Part shown: in pieces, positions 17,927 through 28,655 of the stretch
How the letters are laid out: each line of letters starts with the position of its first letter
How positions within the stretch are numbered: the stretch's first letter is position 1
Origin: Candidatus Uhrbacteria bacterium
GTDB lineage: Bacteria; Patescibacteriota; Patescibacteriia; UBA9934
NCBI GenBank assembly: GCA_943358395.1
Contig: CALRGY010000005.1
Span: 1-50,660, forward strand
DNA: 50,660 nt
Reading direction: 5' to 3'
The notes under the pieces: model-generated
What the model saw: the letters and a program-made list of their open reading frames with translations, nothing else
Told to the model about the DNA's origin: nothing
Database searches by the model: none
Position numbers and translations under genes: made by a program

Positions 17927-19009
17927 TTACGTATTATTACTCACGCTACGTTCGAGCTCTGCAATTTGCTTGTGCCACGATTGTCCGTTGACGTGATCGG
18001 CGGAGGTGTGTGCGGTGATGGACTGATGCAGTGCGTCAGCATTTCGTAACTCCTCTCCATAGAGACGGGGAATAACGTTTTTTAGCCGTTTGAGGAATCT
18101 CTGTTGTTCTGTTTTCCAAACATGATCTTCCATGGGTACGGTTCCGATGTGGCGTTGTGGTCTTTCGCTGCGTATCGATGCGGGATTGTCGATTTCGTTT
18201 TGTCGTCGTTGATACGCTCGATAAAGATAAACGATGTCTTGTTGCGCTCTTGTTTCATTCCACGGATCAACGCCATCGAGCATAAGGCGGAGTCGGTTGA
18301 TATAGGTTTCGATGGCAGGATCGGAATATGATGATGGCGAAATGCTGTTTGTAATTTCAGCCTCACGAAGTGCATCGAATTGTGTGATGAGTTCTCGTGC
18401 CCGTTGCTGAGCTGCTGATGCAGTTTCGATCTTTAGCGGTGGGGTTGGTGTTTGACGAGGCGACGCTTCACGATGAATCGGTGTCGGGTTCTGGGGGAGT
18501 GTTACCGTGGAGGGTGATCGAAGTTCTTCAATGAAGTCTGGCGAAAGAAATATAGACACATTGCCATTTGTTCCGCGTGCATGCACGAGTCGTGATTGGA
18601 GAAATGCTTCGTGTTGTTGCCATGCTGTACGATCGGTAAGAACGGCGGTGGGAATTCCGTGATGCGTGAGATGGTCGGCAAGACGAGTTTTGAATGCTTC
18701 AAATTCGCATCCAGCACGAACGCTGCTGGCATAGAGTGCAAAAAATGTTTTTGGTGCTTCTGGAAGTTTGTAACGAAGAATCCCATCGATGAGTTCCCTG
18801 GGGATTCCTGCTCGAGTATTTTGGAGATATCGAAGAGCAGTATCTCGAAGTGTTTCATCGGGATTCGTGTCGTCGGCGAGTTTCCGAAGATCATTGTTTA
18901 ACGAATAGTTCGAATATTTCCCTGTTGCGTTTCGTATTTCCGCGACAGCATTGTCGACCGTTATACGATTCGATACTGCACGTTCAATCACAGACGCTTC
19001 GAATGTCAT
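17927..19009 (-). CDS. Hypothetical protein (360 aa)
   Basis: Long intact ORF. Confidence 0.7.
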   Translation of the reverse strand: MTFEASVIERAVSNRITVDNAVAEIRNATGKYSNYSLNNDLRKLADDTNPDETLRDTALRYLQNTRAGIPRELIDGILRYKLPEAPKTFFALYASSVRAGCEFEAFKTRLADHLTHHGIPTAVLTDRTAWQQHEAFLQSRLVHARGTNGNVSIFLSPDFIEELRSPSTVTLPQNPTPIHREASPRQTPTPPLKIETASAAQQRARELITQFDALREAEITNSISPSSYSDPAIETYINRLRLMLDGVDPWNETRAQQDIVYLYRAYQRRQNEIDNPASIRSERPQRHIGTVPMEDHVWKTEQQRFLKRLKNVIPRLYGEELRNADALHQSITAHTSADHVNGQSWHKQIAELERSVSNNT

Positions 19010-19040
19010 ATGTGGGAAATGGTATCATGTGTGCATTCTT

Positions 19041-20816
19041 ATGGCATTGCGTAATACACCAATTCTTTTTCTTGCACGGAAGCTGTGGAAGTATTCTGCG
19101 GGGAACCGGAAGCGGGTGGTGTTGTTCTTCGTTCTCTTTTTGTGTGCAAATGGCGTAGGTATTCTTGAGCCGTTTGTCGTGGCGTACTTGCTGGACGTGA
19201 TTCAGAAGAGCGGCGTGAATGCGGGGAATATTCGCACGATTGTTCTGTTGCTGTCATCACTCATCGGGTTGCAGGTTGCGTTCTGGGCGTTTCATGGCCC
19301 GGCACGCGTACTGGAAATAACGAATGCGTTTTTGGTGCGAGCAAATTATAAAATGTTTTTGCTCAAGGGAACGTTGAATCTTCCTTCTGCATGGCATACA
19401 GATCATCACTCAGGGAACACGATTGATAAAATCGAGAAAGGCTCTCAGGCGCTCTATCACTTTTCTACACGAACCTTTGAGGTTATTGAAAGTGTCATAA
19501 AGCTCGTAAGTTCTTTTGTTGTGCTAACGTACTTTGATTTTCATGCCGGAATTATCGTGACGGTGATGGTGGTTTTGACTCTTGTGATTATTCTGCAGTT
19601 CGATAAGCGACTTATTGCGCAGTACGAACACATTAATCGTGCAGACAACACTATTTCTGCCAAAGTATTCGACACCATTAGCAACGTCACCACGGTGATT
19701 ATTCTTCGGATCGAAACGCTGGTCGCCAAAGCGATTGAGAAAAAGATTCATCAACCGTTTGCATTATTTGTACGCAATAATAAGATGAATGAATTCAAGT
19801 GGTTTTCTGTTTCATTCACCGGGGCACTGATGGTGTTCTTTGTGCTGTGCTCATATTTCTTTGGTGCGCTTTCTGCGGGGACGGTGGTCACGATCGGTAC
19901 GGTGTATGTCTTGTATAGCTATGTGCAACGGGTGATGGACGTGTTTTTCCGGTTTGCGTATCAGTACGGCGATATTGTGCAGCAAAAGACGTCGATCTTG
20001 AACGCGGAAAGCCTAGCAAAAGATTTTCGAAGCATTACATTTATCGCCAAGAATCGCGCCGTCGAAGCATGGAAGACGATCGCTATTCAGGATGTGATGT
20101 TCTCGTATCAAATCGACGCGGGGCATCGCGCACACCTTGATCACGTTTCCATGAAGATGAAGCGCGGTGAGCGCATCGCTCTCATCGGTGAGAGTGGAAG
20201 CGGGAAGACGACGTTCTTGAAAATTCTTCGTGGATTGTATACACCAAAGAAATCTACCATCGTGCTGAATGGAAAAAAGTTGCCGCGAGGATTTGAAGCA
20301 CTGAGTTCTGAAATTGCCCTCATTCCACAAGAGCCAGAAATTTTCTCAACAACGATTCGTGAAAACATCACGATGGGCATTGATCACAAAATGTCGACGA
20401 TCAAACTGTTTACCGACATGGCGTGCTTTACGCATGTGGCAGAGCGCTTGCCGCATCAGTGGGATTCTTCGATTGTGGAGAAGGGTGTGAACTTGAGTGG
20501 CGGGGAAAAGCAGCGATTAGCACTGGCACGTGGTTTGCTGGCGTGTGCAGATAAATCCATCGTGTTACTCGACGAGCCAACCAGTAGCATGGACATGCAG
20601 AATGAAATGACCATTTACGAAAATATCTTTGCCGCATTCCCGAAGAAGACGATTATTTCCTCGGTGCATCGTTTGCACCTGCTGCCAAAATTCGACACGA
20701 TTTATGTTTTTGATCAGGGTAAGGTCATCGCATCTGGATCGTTTGATCATCTCCTGCGATCATCGGAACGTTTTCAACGCTTGTGGGAAAAGTATCGCAC
20801 GGATGTTCAAGAGTGA
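19041..20816 (+). CDS. ABC transporter, fused permease and ATPase
   Basis: TM region then GESGSGKTTFLK, LSGGEKQRLALARGLL, VLLDEPTSSMD. Confidence 0.92.
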   Translation: MALRNTPILFLARKLWKYSAGNRKRVVLFFVLFLCANGVGILEPFVVAYLLDVIQKSGVNAGNIRTIVLLLSSLIGLQVAFWAFHGPARVLEITNAFLVRANYKMFLLKGTLNLPSAWHTDHHSGNTIDKIEKGSQALYHFSTRTFEVIESVIKLVSSFVVLTYFDFHAGIIVTVMVVLTLVIILQFDKRLIAQYEHINRADNTISAKVFDTISNVTTVIILRIETLVAKAIEKKIHQPFALFVRNNKMNEFKWFSVSFTGALMVFFVLCSYFFGALSAGTVVTIGTVYVLYSYVQRVMDVFFRFAYQYGDIVQQKTSILNAESLAKDFRSITFIAKNRAVEAWKTIAIQDVMFSYQIDAGHRAHLDHVSMKMKRGERIALIGESGSGKTTFLKILRGLYTPKKSTIVLNGKKLPRGFEALSSEIALIPQEPEIFSTTIRENITMGIDHKMSTIKLFTDMACFTHVAERLPHQWDSSIVEKGVNLSGGEKQRLALARGLLACADKSIVLLDEPTSSMDMQNEMTIYENIFAAFPKKTIISSVHRLHLLPKFDTIYVFDQGKVIASGSFDHLLRSSERFQRLWEKYRTDVQE

Positions 20817-22108
20817 TCGGCGATGATGCGTTCTGCGGCACGCGATCCTGTAGCGATTGCGGTTTCGATGCTTGGCGCGCCTAGGAAGTCACCAGCGAAG
20901 TAATATCCGTTCTTTCCTTGTGCATCACGAACGGATTGAACGAAGGATTCTTGCGCAATCGGCATAGTGTTTTTCCAGCGTACGGATTCAAGAATCTCTT
21001 CAACGATGAGTGTCGGGAAGAGACGCGTAAGTTCACGATGCGCGATCGCAGAAATGCTTTCATCGGTGATTGATTCTGGTGAACGATCACGGAGAACGAT
21101 GTTGAGCACAACACAGCCAGCGAGAGCGGATCCATACAGCGAGGATGCGTTGATCACCGAAAGAATCTGTTCTGGCATGGAATCATCGGGCGCATAAAAT
21201 GCTGCGCCCCATGGCTTCGATGTTCCGAATGTTGGCGTGGCGTTCAGCGCAACGGCGACGGTAAGAAATTGGGTATATGTGCACGCAGGATCGACGTCGG
21301 GCAAATCGGGCAAAATCGTGCGATACAGATCTGGTGAAACATTCTGGGCGAAAAGAATTGTGTCGTGCGTGAAGTGATGATCGTGTGATTGGAGTGTGTG
21401 CCCATCGATCTTCGTGATCGGTGTACTGCACTGTATCGTCCCACCGAGTGCGGTGATTTCTTTCACGAGGTGATCGATGACGGTGGCACTGCCCTGGGGA
21501 AAGAATGATGTGCTTCGAATGTCGCCGTGGAATTTAACCTGGCGCACGATAGGCATCATGAATGCCGCCTTGGTTTCCGTTACCGATCCGTAGCAATAGC
21601 CTTGGCTAACGGTATCAAAAAATGTTTCGTAGATTCCGGCGTGTTCTTGGGTATCGAGTGCAGATCGAAGATATTCCGAAATGGTTTTTCCGTTGAAGCG
21701 ATCAAGGTCTGGTTCAGAAAGCGGAGACTTCTGTAAAATCTTTAATAATGATTTCGTCCAAATCTTTACGGTTTCTTTTGGGGGAAATGCCACCGCATCT
21801 TCGGTGATCGCGTGATCGTTTTCATCGAGAATATACAAAATGTCATCAAGTGGTGTTTGAACAAGACAGGTATCGATGTGAAGGTCGGTGAAAAGCTTAT
21901 GACCCTCGGTGTACCATGGATAGATGAGAAATCCACCGAAGTCGACGTGTTCGCTGCGGATGGTTCGGCTTTGAATGCGTCCTCCGCAGGTCGGCATTGA
22001 TTCGTACACGGTCACGTCGACCATGCCGCTTTGCAGCAATCGATACGCCGCAGTAAGCCCAGCAAGCCCTCCACCAACAATGCCGATATGAGGTCTTATA
22101 GCGTTCAT
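20807..22108 (-). CDS. FAD-dependent amine oxidase / protoporphyrinogen oxidase-like flavoprotein
   Basis: IGIVGGGLAGLTAAYRL; C-terminal YYFAGDFLGAPSIETAIATGSRAAE. Confidence 0.88.
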   Translation of the reverse strand: MNAIRPHIGIVGGGLAGLTAAYRLLQSGMVDVTVYESMPTCGGRIQSRTIRSEHVDFGGFLIYPWYTEGHKLFTDLHIDTCLVQTPLDDILYILDENDHAITEDAVAFPPKETVKIWTKSLLKILQKSPLSEPDLDRFNGKTISEYLRSALDTQEHAGIYETFFDTVSQGYCYGSVTETKAAFMMPIVRQVKFHGDIRSTSFFPQGSATVIDHLVKEITALGGTIQCSTPITKIDGHTLQSHDHHFTHDTILFAQNVSPDLYRTILPDLPDVDPACTYTQFLTVAVALNATPTFGTSKPWGAAFYAPDDSMPEQILSVINASSLYGSALAGCVVLNIVLRDRSPESITDESISAIAHRELTRLFPTLIVEEILESVRWKNTMPIAQESFVQSVRDAQGKNGYYFAGDFLGAPSIETAIATGSRAAERIIADHS

Positions 22109-22671
22109 AGTGCGCGTTCGATAGTTGCCCAGATTTCCTTCCTGTTTTTTCCAGAGGTAATGGAATGCTCGATTGTTGGAACTCCTGGATAGAGCGTTTC
22201 AAGAGATCGATGAAGCTTTCGTGTGTCTTCGCTGTTGAGCTTGTCCATTTTGTTTGCGATGATCACAAAAGGAAGATTCTTTTCTTGAAGCCATTGCGCC
22301 ATGGCAGCATCGAGTGATGTAGGAGGAATGCGTGCGTCGATGATAAGGAAGATGAGTGTGAGTTGGGGCGTTTGCTCAAGATAGTCGTGGATCATTGTGG
22401 AGAATGCTGCGCGTTTTTCTTTGGAGGTTTGTGCGTAACCGTAGCCGGGAAGGTCGACGAGAAAGAAGCGCGAATCGATATCGTACAGGTTGATGGTTTG
22501 TGTGCGGCCAGGATCTGCACTCACACGGGCAAGCTTTTTCTGTTGGGTCAGGTGGTTGATAAGGGAAGACTTTCCAACATTTGAACGGCCAATCATGGCA
22601 ATATGCGGCTTTTCGCTGATGGGAAGATCAGAAAGAAGGGTAGTGCTGGTAAAAAATGTGGCAGGAATCAT
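22105..22671 (-). CDS. engB: Ribosome biogenesis GTP-binding protein YihA/YsxC
   Basis: IGRSNVGKSSLIN; GRTQTINLY; DLPGYGYA; NKMDK. Confidence 0.93.
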   Translation of the reverse strand: MIPATFFTSTTLLSDLPISEKPHIAMIGRSNVGKSSLINHLTQQKKLARVSADPGRTQTINLYDIDSRFFLVDLPGYGYAQTSKEKRAAFSTMIHDYLEQTPQLTLIFLIIDARIPPTSLDAAMAQWLQEKNLPFVIIANKMDKLNSEDTRKLHRSLETLYPGVPTIEHSITSGKNRKEIWATIERAL

Positions 22672-22708
22672 AGTTGCGGAAGTATAGCGTGCTATCCTGT
22701 GGTGGTCT

Positions 22709-23305
22709 ATGTGGTTTTTTGATCAGAAGCGGATTGCATCTGCGAAGAATGGGGAGATCGTGGTGAACTCTTTTTTGGGTACCTCGGATATTTTTGTGGG
22801 CGGGTTTCATCAATCATCGGGGTATATTCAACGCATGTGGCGAAAGGCGCTGAGACATGTCCCACGAAAGATGCCGATTCAAAGGGTTTTAATGTTGGGA
22901 TTAGGGGGCGGAAGTGCTGTTGCATTGCTGCGTCGTCGATTCCCTGGTTGTGCAGTAACGGTGGTGGAATGGGATCCGGAAATGATTGCTCTGTATCGAG
23001 AGCTTCACCGTAAAGATGATGAAACGACGATTTGTGAAGGTGATGCGTTTGTGGTGATACCAGGGCTGCAAGAGACATTTGACCTGGTTATTGTGGATTT
23101 GTTTAAGGGAAATGAGACGCCTGGGCAGTTGGGGAGCCCTGAATTCATCAAAGAAATCAGAAGGGTGCTTGCTCCAAACGGGCACTGTTTGCTCAATGCT
23201 TTTGTGTCTTTAGGGCTTATATCGGCTTTTGGGGAGCATTTTTCACTCCAAGAAACGTGGAAATTTCAGTTCAATACACTGGCGCTATATCGAGAACTCT
23301 GCTAA
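22709..23305 (+). CDS. Spermidine synthase-like methyltransferase fold protein
   Basis: VLMLGLGGGSAVALL; VTVVEWDPEMIAL; LVIVDLF. Confidence 0.8.
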   Translation: MWFFDQKRIASAKNGEIVVNSFLGTSDIFVGGFHQSSGYIQRMWRKALRHVPRKMPIQRVLMLGLGGGSAVALLRRRFPGCAVTVVEWDPEMIALYRELHRKDDETTICEGDAFVVIPGLQETFDLVIVDLFKGNETPGQLGSPEFIKEIRRVLAPNGHCLLNAFVSLGLISAFGEHFSLQETWKFQFNTLALYRELC

Positions 23306-23320
23306 TATTCGCGGAATCCT

Positions 23321-23725
23321 ATGTACAACAAATACCAAAGTCAGCGTTCAGGAGGTTCGGATGACCGTAAGTTGAATACACGTGGTACGTGGAATCGTGC
23401 GGGAGCAGGTCGCCCTGCGCCTCGTGAATTGCATGATGCGGTGTGCAGCGAATGCCGAAAGCCTTGTCAGGTACCGTTTTTCCCAAGTGAAGGCCGCCCA
23501 GTAAAATGCCGCGACTGTTTCCGTACGGATGGGCCAGCATTTGGGGATCGTGACGATCGCCGCCCAGCATTTGACCGCAAGCCAGCCTACACCGACCGTT
23601 TCGATCGCCCAGCATTTGCTCCGCGCGAAGAGCGTTCTGGGGGAGGCAATAACGATGCACGTTTAGCGGCTATTGAAAGAAAGATTGATCAGATTTTGGA
23701 GCTTTTGGACGCTGACGAAGTGTAA
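23321..23725 (+). CDS. CxxC-x17-CxxC zinc-ribbon protein of the type common in Patescibacteria
   Basis: AVCSECRKPCQVPFFPSEGRPVKCRDCF. Confidence 0.85.
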   Translation: MYNKYQSQRSGGSDDRKLNTRGTWNRAGAGRPAPRELHDAVCSECRKPCQVPFFPSEGRPVKCRDCFRTDGPAFGDRDDRRPAFDRKPAYTDRFDRPAFAPREERSGGGNNDARLAAIERKIDQILELLDADEV

Positions 23726-23741
23726 AACCGAATATCTCAAG

Positions 23742-23771
23742 AAAAAACCACCTGAAATATGGTGGTTTTTT
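23742..23771. terminator. Bidirectional terminator AAAAAACCACC...GGTGGTTTTTT
   Basis: Perfect hairpin with A/T runs. Confidence 0.8.
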
Positions 23772-23773
23772 GG

Positions 23774-24420
23774 TGGAAGTGAGAGATGAGAAGGCGAAGT
23801 GAGTCTTGGAGTGGGTTGGGAGGGTAGGGACGAGAATCGGAGTAGCCAGATCCTGAGGCTTCGCCGAAGGATCTCGAAGGAGACTACAGATAAACGGTCG
23901 GAGGGCATGAGGGATGGGAGTCTTTGAATGGGTTGTGAATCGGATGGGCTGCGACCGGGAGGGTGTGTATTTTGAAAAGGGGGGTCCTGCTAATGCAACT
24001 GAGTTGCATGTAGAGGATGGGGTCATGATGGGACTTCGCTCAGAGTCGAGTATTACCATCGTCGATGAGAGAGATTTTGATTGAGGTAATCGCCTTCAGG
24101 TTTCATCGATTCTTTCGCGTACGATTGATTGAGGTGATTGGTTTTCGAGGTCGGAATCTGAGTATGGGCTTTTCAAATCACGACCCCCTCCGACTCCCGC
24201 CCCCTCCTAACTCCCCCATAAATGGGGGAGAGTTCGCGTCCGGACTCACAACCCATTCAAAGACTCACATCTCACGCTCCGAATCGTTTACCTGTTCGCC
24301 TCTTTGAGGTCCTTCGGCGGAGCCTCAGGATCTGGGCTGCTACTCCGATTCCCGTCCCCTTCACAACCCTTTCCAAAGACTCACATCACGTTCACGTCCC
24401 GTCTGGTACACTTCTCTCAA
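23774..24420. repeat. Repeat island of nested inverted copies of Family-1 modules
   Basis: 23815-23885 is inverted at 24303-24375; 23905-23945 inverted at 24238-24290; 24211-24230 is the exact CTCCCCCATAAATGGGGGAG core. Confidence 0.8.
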
Positions 24421-24436
24421 CATCTAAAACCTTTCT

Positions 24437-25369
24437 ATGAAATCTCTTCCACGTTCTACAGCAAAAGACGTGTTTTCACATCTTTTCGCAATTGTAACGC
24501 TGTATGTTTCTGTGGTGTCGTTCATTATCCTCGGCTTTCAATACATCGACGTAACATTTCCTGACGCGTTGAGCTTTTATTACACTGGTGCACTCGATGC
24601 AATTCGGAGCAGCATGGCGAGTCTGATCGTCATGTGGCCGGCGTTCGTGGGAATTTCGTGGTTTATGCAGAAAGACGTGAAGGCTGAGCCAGAGAAGCGC
24701 AACATCGGGATTCGGAAATGGCTCTTGTATCTCACCTTGTTTATTACAGCTATCACCATCATCGTCGACCTCATCACGCTCGTGAATTATTTCTTAAATG
24801 GCGAAATCACTGCACGATTCATTCTCAAAGTTTTTGTGGTACTCGCAACTGCCGCTGCAGTATTCGGGTATTATCTCTGGGATTTGCGCACCGAATCCAT
24901 TGCGAAATCCAAGATTCCAAAAAACGCAGCTATCGGAGCATCGGTGATTGTTCTTGCGACGATCGTCCTCGGATTCATTCTCGTTGGCTCCCCAGCGCAG
25001 CAGCGCAAGGTTCGATTTGATGATCAGCGCATCTCGAGCCTTTCGATGTTGCAGAATCAGATCGGAAATTATTACGCAACGCATCAGTCGCTTCCTGGCG
25101 CGCTTGCAGATCTCGCCGATCCTTTCACGGGCTTTATGGTGCCAACCGATCCACGAACGCACGATCAATTCGCCTACATCCCCAATCCTCCATTAACCTT
25201 TGAGCTCTGCGCGATGTTTGAAGCAGAGTCTGTTGCAATCGGGAAAAACGGCACACAAACCTTCCCGTATCGTGAATATTCTGGGTTCGATGAGCATTGG
25301 TCTCACGGTGTTGGACAAACATGTTTTACGCGAACCATCGATCCTGCAATGTATCCAATAGTGAAGTAA
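24437..25369 (+). CDS. DUF5671-type membrane protein
   Basis: Several TM segments, FYYTGALDAIRSSMASLIVMWPAFVGISW. Confidence 0.75.
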   Translation: MKSLPRSTAKDVFSHLFAIVTLYVSVVSFIILGFQYIDVTFPDALSFYYTGALDAIRSSMASLIVMWPAFVGISWFMQKDVKAEPEKRNIGIRKWLLYLTLFITAITIIVDLITLVNYFLNGEITARFILKVFVVLATAAAVFGYYLWDLRTESIAKSKIPKNAAIGASVIVLATIVLGFILVGSPAQQRKVRFDDQRISSLSMLQNQIGNYYATHQSLPGALADLADPFTGFMVPTDPRTHDQFAYIPNPPLTFELCAMFEAESVAIGKNGTQTFPYREYSGFDEHWSHGVGQTCFTRTIDPAMYPIVK

Positions 25370-25378
25370 GCCCCTTCC

Positions 25379-26176
25379 TTATTTCGCGATCTGAAATGTG
25401 TCCTTTTGTGTGATGTTGTAATGCTTCGCTGCGCTTGTTCCTTGAACCACAAGTTCCAAGAATCGTTTTGTGCCGTAGCCCGAGCTTCCCATGGTTAAGC
25501 CGGTTTGATAGTTGGGAACGTTGCGGAGCTGCTTGTAGCACGTCGCCTTGATTGCGAGTCCGTTTAGAATAATCTCTCGTTCAGCGCCTTCTTCGAATCC
25601 AATATCGTCTGCGAGCAATGTTGTTTTGCAATTCCCAAAGGAATCAATTCTCCATACGTCGAGTGCGGCATCAGGAATATTCGTAAACATGAGTTTCTCT
25701 GATGGAACGTCTTTTTTCTCCCAGGCAATACGCGCAAGACGGGGAAGATAATCAAAGCTACGGAACTGTGACGTTGCCGCATGATCGATGACATCCTGCG
25801 CATAGCCGCCAAAGGCAAGCACCGTACGAATATCGGTTACATTGACGTGATCCGCAAGTCCAAACTTTTTCAATAAGGAAAGCACTTCGCCGTCGATGGT
25901 GCAGACGATGAGAATGTTTCCCACCCACAAGTATCCAAACGGGGTTCCATTGGGCCATTTGCGTGCAGCACCATGGCGCGGCGCCACATTCACCGCGATG
26001 ATTCCCTCCGCATCACCTGCAGCATCCAGCACGTCGATAAGATTCCCCGCAGCTTCAATATCGCTCGAAGCTCCCGCGAAGCTTGAAGAAATTCCAGGGA
26101 AAAGTGTGCTGTACCGTGTTTGCTGACGAATTTGCGCGTTGCTGTCGTAGCAGTCGGTGATGATAGAGATGAACAT
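25379..26176 (-). CDS. SAM hydroxide adenosyltransferase (DUF62 / chlorinase-fluorinase family)
   Basis: MFISIITDCYDSNA...IIAVNVAPRHG...GTPFGYLWVGNILIVCTIDG. Confidence 0.75.
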   Translation of the reverse strand: MFISIITDCYDSNAQIRQQTRYSTLFPGISSSFAGASSDIEAAGNLIDVLDAAGDAEGIIAVNVAPRHGAARKWPNGTPFGYLWVGNILIVCTIDGEVLSLLKKFGLADHVNVTDIRTVLAFGGYAQDVIDHAATSQFRSFDYLPRLARIAWEKKDVPSEKLMFTNIPDAALDVWRIDSFGNCKTTLLADDIGFEEGAEREIILNGLAIKATCYKQLRNVPNYQTGLTMGSSGYGTKRFLELVVQGTSAAKHYNITQKDTFQIAK

Positions 26177-26253
26177 AGGAATAGGTAAAATATTGGCGAA
26201 CCTTAGCAGATTTTTTGATTTCTTTCAATAATTCCGCTACACTCCTTCCGATT

Positions 26254-27147
26254 ATGTCGTCAACAGAAATCATCATCTTCTATACATACGTCCATATTGC
26301 CGATCCTGCTTCCCTTGTGGCATGGCAGCGAAAAACGTGTGAGGAACTAGGGCTATTCGGTCGCGTTCTCATCGCTTCAGAGGGAATCAACGGCACGCTT
26401 GAAGGAGCGCCTGAGGCAGTCGCGGAGTATGAACTGCGAATGCATGCCTTGCCAGAATTTTCCGATCTTTGGTTCAAGTCGAGCATCGGAACAGGAGAAG
26501 CGTTCAAGAAACTCGTTGTGAAGCTCCGATCGGAAATTGTTGCAACGGGACTCACCTCGGATAATGACGTCGATCCTAACATCATCACCGGCACACACAT
26601 CGATGCCGCAGAGTTGAAACAATGGATCACGAACGGTGAAGACTTTGAAATCATCGACATGCGGAACGAATATGAGTACGCCGTTGGTCACTTCGAGGGG
26701 TCGCGCAATAGCACGATGGGAAATTTCCGTGACCTGCCGAAGATCGCATCGAAGTTTGAAGATTTAAAGAAGAAGAAAGTGTTGACGGTGTGTACGTACG
26801 GTGTGCGGTGTGAGAAAGCGTCTGGGTTCTTGAAGCAGCAAGGATTTGAAGATGTGTATCAGCTCAACGGTGGCATTGGCACATACATGAAGCAATTTCC
26901 TGGTGAAGACTTTTTAGGGTCGTTGTACGTGTTTGATGGGAGAATGACTGAACAATTTACAGATAAATATATGGTGATTGGTGAATGCACAGCATGTGCG
27001 TCAAAAACAGAGCGTTTTGGAAACTGTGCGTGGGATGATTGCCACAAGCAGCTTTTAATTTGTTTGAATTGTGCGCCAAACGCAAAAGGAATTTGGTGTT
27101 CGGATGATTGCATGGTTGGTGCAGCGTCGAGTGTGCCAGTTCGATAA
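26254..27147 (+). CDS. trhO: tRNA uridine(34) hydroxylase, rhodanese-related (TrhO/YceA)
   Basis: GRVLIASEGINGTLEG; IDMRNEYEYAVGHF; VCTYGVRCEKAS; C-terminal Cys motifs. Confidence 0.92.
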   Translation: MSSTEIIIFYTYVHIADPASLVAWQRKTCEELGLFGRVLIASEGINGTLEGAPEAVAEYELRMHALPEFSDLWFKSSIGTGEAFKKLVVKLRSEIVATGLTSDNDVDPNIITGTHIDAAELKQWITNGEDFEIIDMRNEYEYAVGHFEGSRNSTMGNFRDLPKIASKFEDLKKKKVLTVCTYGVRCEKASGFLKQQGFEDVYQLNGGIGTYMKQFPGEDFLGSLYVFDGRMTEQFTDKYMVIGECTACASKTERFGNCAWDDCHKQLLICLNCAPNAKGIWCSDDCMVGAASSVPVR

Positions 27148-27156
27148 ATATTTCTT

Positions 27157-28608
27157 ATGGACCACGGCAACGTCATCATCCGTTTTGAAAACGTTTCGTA
27201 TGCGTACGATGGGGATTATCCTATTCTCGACGATGCAAACTTTTCGATTCGTGAGAACAGTAAAATTACCGTGATGGGTCAGAACGGTGCCGGGAAGAGC
27301 ACAATCTTTAAAATGATTCTTGGAGAAGTTGCGCCAGATTCTGGGCAAATTCATCGTCAAAAGGGTTCGACGATCGCCATTGGACGACAAGTCATGAACC
27401 GTGAGCATCTTACAGAATCTGTGCGCGATTTTTTTGCCCATGCGTTTCCAGAAATCACCTACGATCTCGACAGGCGTATTGCTGACGTGCTCGAAGCGGT
27501 GAATCTCGTTGCGCCGCTCGAAAAAATTATCGGAGAATTCTCCGGTGGTCAGCAAGCACGATTGCTTCTTGCGTATGCATTGATTCAAAACCCGGATATT
27601 CTGCTTCTTGACGAGCCGACGAACAATCTCGACCACGACGGGATCGATCACCTCACCGGTTTCTTAATGATGTACCCCAAAACCGTGCTCGTGATTTCTC
27701 ACGACGCGGATTTTTTAAATGCGTTTACCGAAGGCGTGTTGCACTTGGATGTCTATCGTCATCAAACCGATATCTACGTGGGAAATTACTCCGATGTGAT
27801 CGAAGAGATCGCTGCGCGTGTGGAGCGTGACAGAGCGAAGAATGCTCAGCTGTTGAAGGAAATTCAAGACAGAAAAGATAAAGTGAACTTTTTTGCGAAC
27901 AAAGGAGGAAAGATGCGAAAGCTTGCCAGCAAGCTGAAGGATCAAGCAGCAGAAGCAGAAGAGAATATGGTTGAGGTTCGTCGCGATGACAGGACGATTA
28001 AGGATTTCAGCATCCCGTGCCAAGATTTTCCAGAAACCATTGTCACGATGACATCGGTGAAGGTGATTAAGAATCACGAACCGAGGGACGCAAAGGTGCA
28101 TGTCAAACTTCGTCGTCGGCAAAAACTGCTCGTATCGGGAACGAACGGCATTGGCAAGAGCACGTTGCTTCGCGCGTTGGCTGCGGGGAAGACCGACGGA
28201 CTCATCATCGATCCTGGGGTGAAGGTTGGCTATTATAAGCAAGATTTTTCTGGGCTCGATTTTGAACAGACGGCGTACGATTCGTTGGTATCGGTGATGG
28301 AACTTCCATCGAATGAAACATTGCGTGCTGTCGCTTCACAGTTTTTACTGACAAGCGCTGTGCTTCAAAATACGGTGGGTTCACTTTCCGAAGGGCAGAA
28401 AGGTTTACTGTGTTTTGCGCGATTTGTTTTACAAGCTCCAGGGCTTCTCATTCTTGACGAGCCAACAAACCATATTAACTTCCGCCATCTTCCCATTATC
28501 GCGAAAGCGATCGATGCGTATCAAGGCTGTGTGATTATGGTGAGCCATGCTCCAGAATTTGTTTCGCAGATCACATTCACGCAAGAGCTTGATCTGGGTA
28601 CGCTGTAA
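27157..28608 (+). CDS. ABC-F family ATP-binding protein
   Basis: Two ABC domains: GQNGAGKST / SGGQQARLLLAYAL and GTNGIGKST / LSEGQKGLLCFARF. Confidence 0.9.
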   Translation: MDHGNVIIRFENVSYAYDGDYPILDDANFSIRENSKITVMGQNGAGKSTIFKMILGEVAPDSGQIHRQKGSTIAIGRQVMNREHLTESVRDFFAHAFPEITYDLDRRIADVLEAVNLVAPLEKIIGEFSGGQQARLLLAYALIQNPDILLLDEPTNNLDHDGIDHLTGFLMMYPKTVLVISHDADFLNAFTEGVLHLDVYRHQTDIYVGNYSDVIEEIAARVERDRAKNAQLLKEIQDRKDKVNFFANKGGKMRKLASKLKDQAAEAEENMVEVRRDDRTIKDFSIPCQDFPETIVTMTSVKVIKNHEPRDAKVHVKLRRRQKLLVSGTNGIGKSTLLRALAAGKTDGLIIDPGVKVGYYKQDFSGLDFEQTAYDSLVSVMELPSNETLRAVASQFLLTSAVLQNTVGSLSEGQKGLLCFARFVLQAPGLLILDEPTNHINFRHLPIIAKAIDAYQGCVIMVSHAPEFVSQITFTQELDLGTL

Positions 28609-28655
28609 ATCGATTCTTCACGGTTTCTTCATTGTTTCTTGATATACTTCGTTAT

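Noticed and set aside
25379-26176. Calling the DUF62 protein a true halogenase
   Set aside because: Most members of this family hydrolyse SAM; nothing in the sequence indicates halide use.
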